Counted from the stretch's first letter, positions 1-10,329 are shown. The stretch: 64,000 nt of DNA from Mycolicibacterium diernhoferi (GCF_019456655.1 NZ_CP080332.1:3596001-3660000); one strand, 5' to 3'. Notes: generated by a model not told the origin, from the sequence alone. Made by a program: numbers and translations.

Positions 1-1917
1 CGCGCAGACCGGCGAGCACCACCGCCACGTGCTCGGGCTGGCGGGGCAGCGAGTCGTCCAGCCCGGCGATCTCCTCCGCGGTGGGACGACGATCGGTCGG
101 GATGCGTTCCACCGAACGGGTATCGGCGGTCCGCACCGCCACGTGCGAGATGGCGAACAGAGAGGTGTCCACCGCACCGCGGGACACGTTGCGCGACAGC
201 GCCTCCAGCAGACCCGGCAGCAGCGTGCTGGCCAGCTGCGGCCGGTCGGACTCCAGCGGGTTGAGCACCGTCACCGTCGCGCGACGCGGGTCGTCTGCCG
301 GAAGACCCCAGGTGTCGAACACCCCGGCGGGCAGGAACGGGGTCGGCAGCACCTCGACATAGCCGTTGAGCGCCAACGATTTCCCGAGGGCACGGCGACG
401 CTTCTGCACCGCGGTGAGTCCACGTCCGGGAGGCGCCGGCGGCAGCACCGACGGAATGGCGTCCAGACCCTCCAGCCGCAGCACCTCCTCGACGAGGTCC
501 GCGGGTTCACGCAGATCGGTGCGCCAGCTCGGCGGCTTGGCGATGATCCGGTGGTGAGCGCCTTCGGTCACTTCGGTGACCACGGCACCGATCTGGGTCA
601 GCCGCCGCGCCGCCACCCCAGCCGGGTAGCTCACGCCGGCGACCCGGTCGGGCAGATCGGCCGGCATGCTGACCTCGGCCGGCGACCAGTCCGTGCGCGG
701 CGGGTCACCACGCCAGTCGGTCAGGGTGTTCTCGACGGTGCCACCGGCGATTTCGGCGAGCAGCGTGGCGCACCGGTCCAGGGCGGCCACCGAGATGGCC
801 GGGTCGACGGTGCGTTCGTAGCGCCGGCCGGCCTCACTGGCCAGCCGCAGCCGGCGCTGGGTCCGCGACACCGCCGCCGGATCCCACACCGCGGCCTCCA
901 GCAACACGTCGGTGGTGGACTCGCGCACCTCGGTGGTCCCCGCGCCCATCACACCGCCGATGGCGGCGGTCGCGACATCGTCGACGATCAGCACATCCCC
1001 GTCGTTCAGGGTGCGGGTGACGTCATCGAGCGTCACCACCTGCTCACCCTGCTCGGCGAACCGCACCGTGAAACCGCCGGTGATCAGCGACCGGTCGTGT
1101 GCGTGCATCGGGTGGCCGAGTTCGAGCATCACGTAGTTGGTGACGTCGACGGCCGGTGAGATGGCGCGGATGCCGGACAGCAGCAGGCGACGCTGCAGCC
1201 ACCACGGTGAGACGGCGGCCGGGTCGATCCCGCTGACCGGGCGCAGCCCGAACCGCTGGACCCCGGTGCCGGGTTGCACGGTCAGCGGCCAGGCCTCCCC
1301 CTCGGCGGGCAGGGCCGGGACGTCCGCGGGATCGACGAAGTCCAGATCCAGGGCGCAGGCGATGTCGCGGGCCATGCCGCGCATGGACAGGCAGTAGCCG
1401 CGGTCCGGGGTGATGGCCAGATGGAAGACCACATCGTCGAGGCCGAGCACCTCGATGCCCGACGCGCCGGGTTCGGCGGTGCCCGGGGGCAGCACGATGA
1501 TCCCGGACTGGTCGACACCGAGGTTGAGTTCGGCGGCCGAGCAGATCATGCCGTCGGAGACGCGGCCGTAGGTCTTGCGCTGGGCGATGGCGAAGTCGCC
1601 GGGCAGGGTGGTGCCGGGCAGTGCCGCGACCACCAGATCACCCACCGCGAAGTTGCGTGCGCCGCAGATGATGTCGCGCGGTTCGGGTTCACCCACGTCC
1701 ACCTTGCAGGCGCGGATCGGCTTCTTGAACTCGGTCAGTTCCTCGATCTCGGTGACCCGACCGACGGTCAGCGGACCGGTGACCGGGCCGACCGGTTTGA
1801 TCTCCTCGACCTCGTGGCCGATCCGGATGAGCGTCTGCTCAAGGTCGTCGACGGACATGTCCCAGTCGGGGTTGCCCAACCGGATGGTGTCACGCAGCCA
1901 GCTGTACGGAACGCGCA

Positions 1918-1918
<1 letters not shown>
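1..1918 (-). CDS. pheT: Phenylalanyl-tRNA synthetase beta subunit, C-terminus cut by window edge
   Basis: Beta subunit of the alpha2beta2 enzyme that charges tRNA-Phe in the cytoplasm. The reading frame starts at ATG (1918), begins [10 protein letters not shown], and runs open for about 639 codons to the window edge, so roughly the last quarter of a typical 800-830 residue PheT is missing. Visible in order: an N-terminal tRNA-binding (EMAP-II-like) domain around residues 40-150 with the IICGARNF stretch, the B3/B4 editing region, and the B5 region with [10 protein letters not shown] near residue 490. The start codon overlaps the pheS stop as ATGA, so the two subunits are translationally coupled and expressed together. 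Start chosen from the overlap and from homology at the N-terminus. Confidence 0.97.
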
Positions 1919-2985
<1,067 letters not shown>

Positions 2986-3900
2986 TCACGCACCCTCGGC
3001 GTTCTCCTGGGCGACATCTGTCTCGACGACGTCGCGACCGGGCGGCTCACGCCGCGCTCGCACCCGGTACATCAGCAGGTCGTCGGGCACCCCGCTGGGT
3101 TTGGCGGCGAACAGCTGCTTGCGGGTCCGCTTCACCGTCACCCCGAGGTCCACCAGCCCCTCATCGCCGATCCGCTCCAGCGTCGCGTGCGAGATCACCA
3201 ACCCGCCCTTGGTGGCGCGTTCCATCACCCGGGCGGCGATGTTGACGTCCACCCCCAGCCAGTCCGACCCGATCCGCTGCGGGTGCCCGGTGTGGATGCC
3301 GGCCCGCATCCGCGGGGTGTATCCGTCCACGTCGACGGTGTCGACCGCGTCCAGCGCGGTGCGCACCGCGCGCACCGCGGTCGTCGGGTCACCGAACACC
3401 GCCATCGCCCCGTCGCCCATCCGTTTCACGATGCGGCCGCCCTCGGCCAGCATCGGTGGCTCGATCACCTGCGCGACCCGGCGCAACAACCGCAGCGTGG
3501 CGTCATCGCCGGCGCGCAGGGACCAGCCCGAGAAGCCGACCAGGTCGGTGAACACCAGCGTGACCTCCGGGTTGGCCGGCCGACCGGACACCCGTTCGGT
3601 GAGTGCCTGCCACACCTGCAGCGCGCCGAGGCTGACTTCCCGCGACACCGCGTCCCGCTCGAGCAGCCGGTCCGCGGCCCGGGCCGCGGCGCGCGGGCCA
3701 CCCTCACCGGCGGCCGACAGCGGGTCGCCGAAGTCCGGGTCACCCGGCAGGGCGCGTCGCGCCCGCCTGATCAGGTCGATGGCATTGACGTTGTGATTGG
3801 TGGCCAGCAGCCACCCCAGGGGTCCTGGTTGACGACGCGGCGCCCCGGAATCGATCTCCCCCGTGCGTGCGGATCGTTCATCGAACGATTCGACTTCCAC
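2986..3900 (-). CDS. Class III adenylate cyclase (Rv1647-like)
   Basis: Makes cAMP from ATP. 304 residues: an N-terminal regulatory region of about 115 residues without membrane segments, then a class III cyclase homology domain. All catalytic residues can be seen: first metal Asp in VFTDLVGFS, Lys and second metal Asp in RIVKRMGDGAMAVF, and the adenine-specifying Asp with transition-state Asn and Arg in GVDVNIAARV. The Lys/Asp pair indicates ATP rather than GTP. Soluble and active as a homodimer in this family. Start is GTG at 3900, with TAGGGT ending six bases upstream (leaderless). It sits beside pheST as in M. tuberculosis. A likely cAMP-binding partner, the universal stress protein at 35016-35459, lies in the same window. 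Confidence 0.9.
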   Translation of the reverse strand: MEVESFDERSARTGEIDSGAPRRQPGPLGWLLATNHNVNAIDLIRRARRALPGDPDFGDPLSAAGEGGPRAAARAADRLLERDAVSREVSLGALQVWQALTERVSGRPANPEVTLVFTDLVGFSGWSLRAGDDATLRLLRRVAQVIEPPMLAEGGRIVKRMGDGAMAVFGDPTTAVRAVRTALDAVDTVDVDGYTPRMRAGIHTGHPQRIGSDWLGVDVNIAARVMERATKGGLVISHATLERIGDEGLVDLGVTVKRTRKQLFAAKPSGVPDDLLMYRVRARREPPGRDVVETDVAQENAEGA

Positions 3901-3906
3901 AGCGTC

Positions 3907-3912
3907 ACCCTA
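3907..3912 (-). promoter_or_regulatory. -10 hexamer of leaderless cyclase promoter
   Basis: TAGGGT on the minus strand, six bases before the cyclase GTG. A 17-bp inverted repeat (arms ATCGTTC and GAACGAT, 3873-3889) lies just inside the coding start and could act on this promoter. Confidence 0.55.
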
Positions 3913-3981
3913 GGCGGCGGTCCCGACACCCGGCAACGATGATCGGTCACGATGTTGCTCACATCAGCGGGCCGGGGGACC

Positions 3982-4701
3982 TCAGTCCGGCGACGGAGGG
4001 AATTCCTCGACCACGGCCGATGCCGCCTCGCCGATGATCGCGCGCATCGCCTGCTCGGCTTGTTTCTCCTCGCCCATCCTGATCGCACGTGCGACCTCGT
4101 CGTGCAGTGCGATCGCGGTCAGATCGGGCTTCTCCGGCATCATCCCGTGATGGGTACGGCCGGCGAGCACCTCGGCGACCACGCCGTTGAGGGCACGGAA
4201 CATCTCGTTTCCGCTGGCTTCCAGGAGCGCCTGATGGAATGCCTTGTCCGCCAGCAGGTACGCGTCCAGGTCACCGGACCGTCCGTGCACCACCATGTCC
4301 GACACCGCGGTAGCCATGATCCGGCACTGGTGCGGGCTGGCGCGCCGGGCAGCCAGTGCCGCCGCGGCCGGTTCGAAGCCGAGCCGCAGCTCGGACAGCG
4401 ACACCAGTTGGGCCACCCGGTCGCCGACGTCGAGCCGCCACCGGATCAGCATCGGGTCGAAGACGTTCCAGTTGTCGGCGGGCTGCACCGTGATGCCGAC
4501 CCGGCGGCGGGACTGGACCATGCCCATGGACTCCAGGACCCGGATCGCTTCGCGGGCGACGCTGCGCGATACCCGATGGTCGGCACTGACCCCTTCGAGA
4601 GTGAGAACCCGTCCGGGCGAGTACTGACCGGACACGATGGCCGTCCCCAACGCAGTCAACAGACTGTCGTGAAGTGCACCAACATTGGGCCGAGCGACCA
4701 T
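3982..4701 (-). CDS. gntR: GntR/FadR-family regulator of the gluconate genes
   Basis: DNA-binding repressor with an N-terminal winged helix (about residues 5-75; recognition region VSRSVAREAIRVLESMG) and a C-terminal all-helical FCD ligand-binding domain. About 239 residues from the ATG at 4701 (MVARPNVG); an upstream in-frame start at 4767 would add 22 residues that do not look like the family. It is divergent from gntK-gntP, the usual arrangement for a regulator that represses gluconate kinase and permease and is released by gluconate or 6-phosphogluconate. Function inferred from context; the fold is clear. Confidence 0.85.
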   Translation of the reverse strand: MVARPNVGALHDSLLTALGTAIVSGQYSPGRVLTLEGVSADHRVSRSVAREAIRVLESMGMVQSRRRVGITVQPADNWNVFDPMLIRWRLDVGDRVAQLVSLSELRLGFEPAAAALAARRASPHQCRIMATAVSDMVVHGRSGDLDAYLLADKAFHQALLEASGNEMFRALNGVVAEVLAGRTHHGMMPEKPDLTAIALHDEVARAIRMGEEKQAEQAMRAIIGEAASAVVEEFPPSPD

Positions 4702-4828
4702 CGATAGATGATGCCAGAGAGCCGGTAGCAACGGAAGACGTCTCACTTTTACGCCAGCCCCTTGCAAAGATATGACGATTGATGGAAGCTATGTGACGTC
4801 TCGCACACAAAGTCGGTGGAGAGGGCGC
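4702..4828. promoter_or_regulatory. Divergent gntR/gntK control region
   Basis: 127 bases shared by gntR (minus) and gntK (plus). It contains an 8-bp direct repeat, GACGTCTC, at 4737-4744 and 4795-4802, each followed by a CAC-containing tail, with the first copy embedded in the palindrome AGACGTCT. These are candidate GntR sites. A good Shine-Dalgarno (GGAGAGGG) precedes the gntK ATG. Confidence 0.4.
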
Positions 4829-5341
4829 ATGGCAGCACCAATCGTGGTCATGGGAGTTTCAGGGTCGGGAAAGTCGACCGTCGGCGCTGCGTTGGCCCAG
4901 CGGCTACGGGTTCCGTTCGCGGACGCCGATGACTTCCACCCGCCGGCGAACCTCGCGAAGATGACGGCCGGGCATCCGCTCGACGACTCCGACCGCTATC
5001 CCTGGCTGGAGGCGATCGGGCTGTGGTTGGCCCAGCACCCCGACGGCGGCGTGATGAGCTGCTCGGCCTTGAAGCGGGTCTACCGAGACCAGCTGCGCCG
5101 GCATTGTGCCGAGATCGAGTTCCTGCACCTGGAGGGCACGGTCGAGACCATCGGCCGCCGCCAGGCCAGCCGGCCGGGACACTTCATGCCCGCAACGCTG
5201 CTGAAGTCCCAGTTCGAGACGCTCGAGCCACTGGAGGCCGACGAGCGCGGCGTCGCCATCAATGTGGACCAGAGCATCGACTCGATCATCGAAAGCTACG
5301 TGAGCACAACCGATTCCCGGACAACCAAGGAGGACCGATGA
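4829..5341 (+). CDS. gntK: Gluconate kinase
   Basis: Phosphorylates D-gluconate to 6-phosphogluconate with ATP, feeding the pentose phosphate pathway. About 170 residues, typical for GntK/IdnK. The P-loop is [11 protein letters not shown] close to the N-terminus, followed by the family signature ADADDFHPPANLAKM, then SCSALKRVYRDQLR and a C-terminal lid segment with RPGHFMPATLLKSQF. The ATG at 4829 was chosen over the upstream ATG at 4772 because a GGAGAGGG ribosome site lies just before it and homology starts there. Immediately upstream of, and in the same operon as, gntP. Confidence 0.93.
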   Translation: MAAPIVVMGVSGSGKSTVGAALAQRLRVPFADADDFHPPANLAKMTAGHPLDDSDRYPWLEAIGLWLAQHPDGGVMSCSALKRVYRDQLRRHCAEIEFLHLEGTVETIGRRQASRPGHFMPATLLKSQFETLEPLEADERGVAINVDQSIDSIIESYVSTTDSRTTKEDR

Positions 5342-5377
5342 TCGCGGGCACTGACATCACTCGGGTCGGGGGATCTC

Positions 5378-6808
5378 ATGGAGGCAATTGACCCGGCATA
5401 CGGAACCGCCACGCTGCTGCTGATCGCCGCGGCCGCGGTCGCGCTGCTGCTGTTCCTGATCATCAAGGTCAAGCTGCATGCCTTCGTGGCGCTGGTGCTG
5501 GTGAGCCTGCTGACCGCAGTGGCGGCCGGCATCCCGGTGGCCGATGTGCCGAGCGCGCTGTCCTTCGGCTTCTCCAACACGTTGGGCTCGGTCGCCCTGC
5601 TGGTCGGGTTCGGCGTCATGATCGGCCGGCTCCTGGAGATCACCGGCGGTGCCCAGGTCCTCGCCGACACGCTGATCAGCCGCTTCGGCGAGAAGCGCGC
5701 GCCGTTCGCCCTCGGCGTGGCCGCCCTGCTGTTCGGCTTCCCGATCTTCTTCGACGCCGGACTGGTGGTGTTCCTGCCGATCATCATGACGGTGGCACGG
5801 CGCTTCGGCGGCTCGATTCTGCTGTACGCGTTCCCGGCCGCCGGCGCCTTCGCGGCGATGCACGCCCTGGTGCCGCCCCACCCCGGTCCGGTGGCCGCGG
5901 CCGAACTGCTGGGTGCCAACATCGGCCTCACCCTGCTCGTCGGCGCGCCGGTCGCCGTCGCGTCCTGGTATGTCGGTGCATACCTGGTGTCCCAGGCCAT
6001 CGGGAAGCGGATCCACGTCGATATCCCGACCTCGCTGTTCGGTGAGATCAACGGCGGCCGCGACATCGACTCCGGCACGGACAGCACATCCGGGCCGGGC
6101 CAGGCCGGCGTCGCCACCCGGACCGCCCCCGCCTTCGCGACGGTGCTCGGCGTGCTGCTGCTGCCGTTCGTGTTGATCTCGTTCAACACCGTGCTGGACA
6201 CCCTGATGACCGCCGGTGTCATCGAGGAGGGCGCCACCTGGGCGAACTATCTCAAGCTGATCGGAACCACCTCGATTGCCCTGCTGATCACGGTGATCGT
6301 GGCGACATTGACGCTGGGCTTGCGTGGACGCTCGATGGCCGATGTCAGCGATATCCTCGACAACGCGCTCGGCCCGATCTGCGCGGTCATCCTGATCACC
6401 GGCGCCGGCGGAATGTTCGGTGGCGTGCTGCGACTCAGCGGTATCGGCGACGCGCTCAGCGGCTCCCTGTCGAACCTCGGTATCTCGCTGATCCTGCAGG
6501 CGTTCCTCATCGCCACCTTGCTCCGCGTCGCACAGGGCTCGGCCACCGTCGCACTGACCACCACGGCGGGACTGCTGAGCGCTTCGGTCGCCGCGGCGGA
6601 CCTGAGCAGTCTGCAGCTCACGGCGCTGGTGGTGGCGATCGCGGCCGGCGCGACGGTGCTCTCCCACGTCAACGATTCGGGCTTCTGGCTCGTCAGCCGG
6701 TTCTTCGGCCTGGACGTGAAGACGACGCTCAAGACCTGGACGGTCATGGAGACCACCCTGGGCCTGAGCGCCTTCGTGATCAGCCTCGGCTTGTGGGCGC
6801 TGGCCTGA
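5378..6808 (+). CDS. gntP: Gluconate:H+ symporter, GntP family
   Basis: Inner-membrane permease importing gluconate with protons; 476 residues, about 12-14 hydrophobic segments, family length about 450. Recognisable GntP stretches include GFPIFFDAGLVVFLPI, ALVPPHPGPVAAAELLG and VLSHVNDSGFWLVSRFFG. A GGGGGA ribosome site precedes the ATG. Forms an operon with gntK. The 36 bases between the genes also hold a 17-codon ORF starting at 5338 with a perfect AAGGAGG site; it overlaps the end of gntK and the start of gntP, so coupling through a leader peptide is possible. Confidence 0.94.
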   Translation: MEAIDPAYGTATLLLIAAAAVALLLFLIIKVKLHAFVALVLVSLLTAVAAGIPVADVPSALSFGFSNTLGSVALLVGFGVMIGRLLEITGGAQVLADTLISRFGEKRAPFALGVAALLFGFPIFFDAGLVVFLPIIMTVARRFGGSILLYAFPAAGAFAAMHALVPPHPGPVAAAELLGANIGLTLLVGAPVAVASWYVGAYLVSQAIGKRIHVDIPTSLFGEINGGRDIDSGTDSTSGPGQAGVATRTAPAFATVLGVLLLPFVLISFNTVLDTLMTAGVIEEGATWANYLKLIGTTSIALLITVIVATLTLGLRGRSMADVSDILDNALGPICAVILITGAGGMFGGVLRLSGIGDALSGSLSNLGISLILQAFLIATLLRVAQGSATVALTTTAGLLSASVAAADLSSLQLTALVVAIAAGATVLSHVNDSGFWLVSRFFGLDVKTTLKTWTVMETTLGLSAFVISLGLWALA

Positions 6809-6839
6809 GGACCTGAACGGGTCGACAGCAACGGTGAGG

Positions 6840-8267
6840 TCAGACTCCGGTCGAAGGAGCAGTTCGGCGGGGGTTGAGTGGGGCCAGTGCCGACTCACAC
6901 CGCCCGGCGAAGGACAGCACCTGCAGATCCGCCGACCAGGGCCCCACGATCTGCAGGCCGACCGGCAGGTCACGGTTCGAGAGGCCGATGGGCAGCGACA
7001 GCGCCGGCTGACCGGAGATGTTGAACGGGTAGGTGTAGGGGGTCCAGGTGGCCCACGGCAGCGGCGCATCGGCGTGTCCCCCGCTGGGTACCTCGGCCTC
7101 GGCGGCGAAAGCGGTCAACGGCATCGTCGGCATCACCAGCAGATCCCAACGGTCGAACAGCCCGAAGGCCCACTCGTTGAATGCGCGCCGCTGCTGTGTC
7201 ACGGCGAAGAAGTCGGCCAGCGAATAGTCCTCGGCCAGGATCGCGAGCCGGGCCAGCCCGGGATCCATGACGTCGCGATGGGCTCGGATCACCTCGGCGA
7301 AGCCGAGCCCTCGTCCGGTCACCCACAGCCCGTCGAAGATCTCCAGGGGTGCGGCGCGATCCAGGGTGATCTCGGTCAGTTCGGCGACCCCGGCATCGGT
7401 CAACAGCCTGATCGCCGCATCGAAGACCTCGGCGACCTCGGCGCCCGGAGGTACCCCGAACGGTTCGCGGACCACCCCGACACGCAACCGCGCCGCCGGG
7501 TCCACGGGCACCCGGATCGAGAATGCGGATTGTGGATCACGGCTGTCCGGGCCACAGGTCAGCCCGAACACCGCCGCGGCGTCGTCCACGAATCGGGTCA
7601 ACGGACCGGCGTGCGAAAGGTTCTCGTTGACCGTCCCGGGCCACACCGGGATCGCGCCCAAGGTGGGTTTGAAGCCGACCGCGCCGCAGAAGGACGCCGG
7701 AATCCGGATCGATCCGCCGGCGTCGGTGCCCGTGGCGATCGGGACCGCGCCGGTGGCGACGGTGGCGCCCGATCCGGCACTCGAACCGCCGGTGTTGCAC
7801 GCGGTGTTCCAGGGATTGCGGGTCACACCGGTGCGGGGCGAATTGCCGGCTCCTTTCCAGCCGAACTCCGGTGTCGTCGCGCGGCCGATGATGACCGTGC
7901 CGGCCTCCTCGAGTCGCGCCACCATCGGTGAGGACTCCGTGACCGGATCGTCGGAGGTGGTCAGCGAGCCTTTCCAGCACGGCTGCCCCTCGATGTACAT
8001 GTTGTCCTTGGCCGCGATCGGTACACCGTGGATCACGCTGCGCAGCAACCCGGCACGCGCCTCGGCCTCCCGCTGGACGGCTATGGACCGCGCACGTTCG
8101 GGCATCAGCGCCGCATAGGCGTTCACCGCGGGCTCTTCCCGGTTCGCAACGGCCAGCGCGCACTCGACGAGGTGGACCGGAGACAGTTCGCCGGCGGCGA
8201 TCCGGCGCCCGAGTGCCACCGCACTGCTGGCGGCGTATTCCGCCAGGTCGAGGTCGACGAAGGTCAT
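6840..8267 (-). CDS. Amidase signature family hydrolase (GatA-like)
   Basis: Hydrolyses a carboxamide; substrate unknown. 475 residues, normal for the family. The Ser-cisSer-Lys triad is intact: Lys87 in IAAKDNMYI, cis-Ser162 in NTGGSSAGSG, nucleophile Ser186 in DAGGSIRIPA. No signal peptide, so cytoplasmic. Last gene of a five-gene minus-strand operon; its ATG overlaps the stop of the aminotransferase (ATGA). The frame stays open far upstream of 8267 because of the high GC content, but amidase homology begins at MTFVDLDLAEY. No gatB or gatC is nearby, so a role in tRNA amidation is unlikely. The neighbours point to release of ammonia from an imported amide or ring-opened heterocycle. Confidence 0.88.
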   Translation of the reverse strand: MTFVDLDLAEYAASSAVALGRRIAAGELSPVHLVECALAVANREEPAVNAYAALMPERARSIAVQREAEARAGLLRSVIHGVPIAAKDNMYIEGQPCWKGSLTTSDDPVTESSPMVARLEEAGTVIIGRATTPEFGWKGAGNSPRTGVTRNPWNTACNTGGSSAGSGATVATGAVPIATGTDAGGSIRIPASFCGAVGFKPTLGAIPVWPGTVNENLSHAGPLTRFVDDAAAVFGLTCGPDSRDPQSAFSIRVPVDPAARLRVGVVREPFGVPPGAEVAEVFDAAIRLLTDAGVAELTEITLDRAAPLEIFDGLWVTGRGLGFAEVIRAHRDVMDPGLARLAILAEDYSLADFFAVTQQRRAFNEWAFGLFDRWDLLVMPTMPLTAFAAEAEVPSGGHADAPLPWATWTPYTYPFNISGQPALSLPIGLSNRDLPVGLQIVGPWSADLQVLSFAGRCESALAPLNPRRTAPSTGV

Positions 8268-9355
8268 CGGACCGCCACCGTTCGCCAAGCCTCGCTGAAG
8301 GTGTCCGCCCAGGCCGGCGGAACAGACGTGCTCACCTTGACGAACCGTTCCCCGAAGATGGGCGACTGGTAGGTCCCGGGCCGGATGAACACTCCCGTCT
8401 CCTCGAGAATCCGGCGGCACAACTCGTCGGACGTCCAGCCACTGTCGGTGATGTCGATCGCCAGGAAATTGCCCTGCGAGCGGGGCACCACCACAGAGCC
8501 GACACCTGAACCGGCGACGGTCGTTTCGATCGCGTCGAGGTTCCGCCGGTTCACCCGCCGCAGATCGGGCAACCAGCGATCCCGGATGCGCAGCCCGGCG
8601 ATCGCGGCGCGCTGCCCCTGAATGCCGGCGCCGAGCGGGTTGGCGGGTACGGCCATCACCTCGGCGAGCAACTCCGGTGCGGCCACCACCGCGCCCACCC
8701 GCAATCCGGCCAGCCCCAGCCACTTCGAGAAGCTGTAGGTGGTGAAGGTTCGTTCGGGATACATCGTCGCCGCCAGCGTGTGCCCGTCGGCGAAATGCCG
8801 ATAGGTGGCGTCGTGGATCAGGTAGGACCCCGACTGCCGGGCCACCTCCACGATATCGGCCAGTTCGGCTGCGGTATAAGAGCTTCCGAGCGGGTTGAGC
8901 GGATCGATCAGGTAGATCAGCGAACCCGGCTCGACCACCTCGGCGATCTGCCCTGCGGACAGTAGCCGGTTCGGCTGTTCGAAGACCGGCAATGCACTGA
9001 CGGGTACACCGCCGACGCCGACGAAGCGCGCCGGCCACGGCCATCCCGGGTCGCTGGTGATCAGACGAGAGATCCTGGGCGCCAGCGTCGTACACACGTG
9101 GTGCAGGCCCGCCACCGCGCCGTCGACCACCCACGCGTCGAAACCTGGCAGACCCAGGTCCGCGACGATCAGTTCCCGCAGCTCGGTGAATCCGGCGGAC
9201 GGGGCGTAGACCTGGAATTCGTGCCGCCGGGTGCTATCGGCCAGTGCCGCGAGTACCTCGGGCGCCGGATCGAGGTGCGTGGTGTTCTGCCCCATCCAGA
9301 TCACATCGTCTCGACCGAGTAGTTCCTCGAACGAGGGTAGGACCGGCCCGCCCAT
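8264..9355 (-). CDS. PLP-dependent aminotransferase, class I/II fold
   Basis: Fold-type I PLP enzyme of about 363 residues. The Schiff-base lysine lies in YSFSKWLGLAGLRVG, the pyridine-nitrogen Asp and Tyr in HDATYRHF, and a variant of the NPTG loop reads NPLGSS. The C-terminal Arg that binds the substrate carboxylate is probably the one in VFIRPGTY or RFVKVS. Start taken as ATG at 9355, which overlaps the upstream stop as TGATG; a GTG at 9358 is equally possible. Substrate unknown; in this cluster it would remove or transfer an amino group from an intermediate, or act as a lyase. Confidence 0.82.
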   Translation of the reverse strand: MGGPVLPSFEELLGRDDVIWMGQNTTHLDPAPEVLAALADSTRRHEFQVYAPSAGFTELRELIVADLGLPGFDAWVVDGAVAGLHHVCTTLAPRISRLITSDPGWPWPARFVGVGGVPVSALPVFEQPNRLLSAGQIAEVVEPGSLIYLIDPLNPLGSSYTAAELADIVEVARQSGSYLIHDATYRHFADGHTLAATMYPERTFTTYSFSKWLGLAGLRVGAVVAAPELLAEVMAVPANPLGAGIQGQRAAIAGLRIRDRWLPDLRRVNRRNLDAIETTVAGSGVGSVVVPRSQGNFLAIDITDSGWTSDELCRRILEETGVFIRPGTYQSPIFGERFVKVSTSVPPAWADTFSEAWRTVAVR

Positions 9356-10323
9356 CACAACACCTTCCCTTCCACAACGCGCGGCACATCATCGAAATAC
9401 AGAGTGGCGCTTTGCATCACACAGTCCAGATGAGCCACCGCATCCACCGTTCCGCCATAGGCGACGGAGTTACCGAAGGCGATGTGGGCACTACCGAGTG
9501 ATGACTCGGTCTCCATTGCCACACCGCATACCGAGCCCTGTGGGTTGAGGCCGATGGCGACCTCGGCCAGGTTCGTCATCCTCGGATCCGCGCACCGCGC
9601 CATCATCTCGGTCAGCCGGGCGGCCTCGTCGCCGTCGGTTCCGACCAGTACGCCGTCGCGGATGTGCAACGTCGAAGCCTCCCGGCACGGTCCGGCCCCC
9701 ATGAACAGGTAGTCACCGTCGATCACCACGACCCCCGATGCGGATGATTCCACCGGGGCGGTGCCCGACTCGATGTCGGGCGGCGCCATATAAGCGCCCG
9801 GGTCACGCGCGATTCCGGTGAGCGCACGGCCTTTTCGCCCTCTGATCGAACCGGACAGGTCCGTGCCCGCAGGCGTGGTGAGCCGGAAGGTATCGGAGCT
9901 CTCCCACAGTGCCGCGATGGCCCGCGTGGTGACGGACAGCGCATCGAAGTCGACGTCGTAGGGCCCGCCGAGACGAAAGGTCTGCGTCGTGACGCCGGGC
10001 ATGGCCAGGTAGCGGCGGCCCGCATCGGTGGCCCGCCGCCGCGCCTGGTTGGAACCGATGAACACCGACGTCAGTTCGATCGCGGCGTCCGCGTCCAGCA
10101 GTGCCTGGGCGGCATGTGCGGTGGCTTCGGAGCCGGGCAGGTCGTAGCGGGGCACCGTGACGATGCGGACGTGTGCGGCACGTGCGTCGAGCCCGAGCTC
10201 AAGCCCGCGGACCACCGCCTGATCTGTGCCGCCATCGATGAGCAGCACCACGGTTTCGTCAGCACGTACTCCCAGACAGGTATCCAGAACACGGGAGACG
10301 GTGCGCTCGGGAAGGGTTGACAT
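9355..10323 (-). CDS. M29-type aminopeptidase / NicX-like metalloenzyme
   Basis: 322 residues resembling the thermophilic M29 aminopeptidase fold, which also includes 2,5-dihydroxypyridine 5,6-dioxygenase (NicX). Candidate metal ligands sit in the C-terminal third: Glu in TNLAEVAIGLNP, the GSAHIAFGNS histidine, and His-x-Asp in AHLDCVMQ. The N-terminal half is an alpha/beta domain without catalytic motifs. Length is closer to NicX-like proteins (about 350) than to true M29 peptidases (about 410). It could be a ring-cleaving iron dioxygenase or a di-zinc peptidase; the sequence alone does not decide. It overlaps the next gene by one base and is followed by aminotransferase and amidase, which suits a ring-opening role. 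Confidence 0.7.
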   Translation of the reverse strand: MSTLPERTVSRVLDTCLGVRADETVVLLIDGGTDQAVVRGLELGLDARAAHVRIVTVPRYDLPGSEATAHAAQALLDADAAIELTSVFIGSNQARRRATDAGRRYLAMPGVTTQTFRLGGPYDVDFDALSVTTRAIAALWESSDTFRLTTPAGTDLSGSIRGRKGRALTGIARDPGAYMAPPDIESGTAPVESSASGVVVIDGDYLFMGAGPCREASTLHIRDGVLVGTDGDEAARLTEMMARCADPRMTNLAEVAIGLNPQGSVCGVAMETESSLGSAHIAFGNSVAYGGTVDAVAHLDCVMQSATLYFDDVPRVVEGKVL

Positions 10324-10329
10324 GCGCTT

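Noticed and set aside
6840..9134. 764-codon frame that would fuse extra sequence to the amidase
   Set aside because: The first 289 codons are out-of-frame reading of the aminotransferase gene; amidase homology and the ATGA overlap start at 8267.
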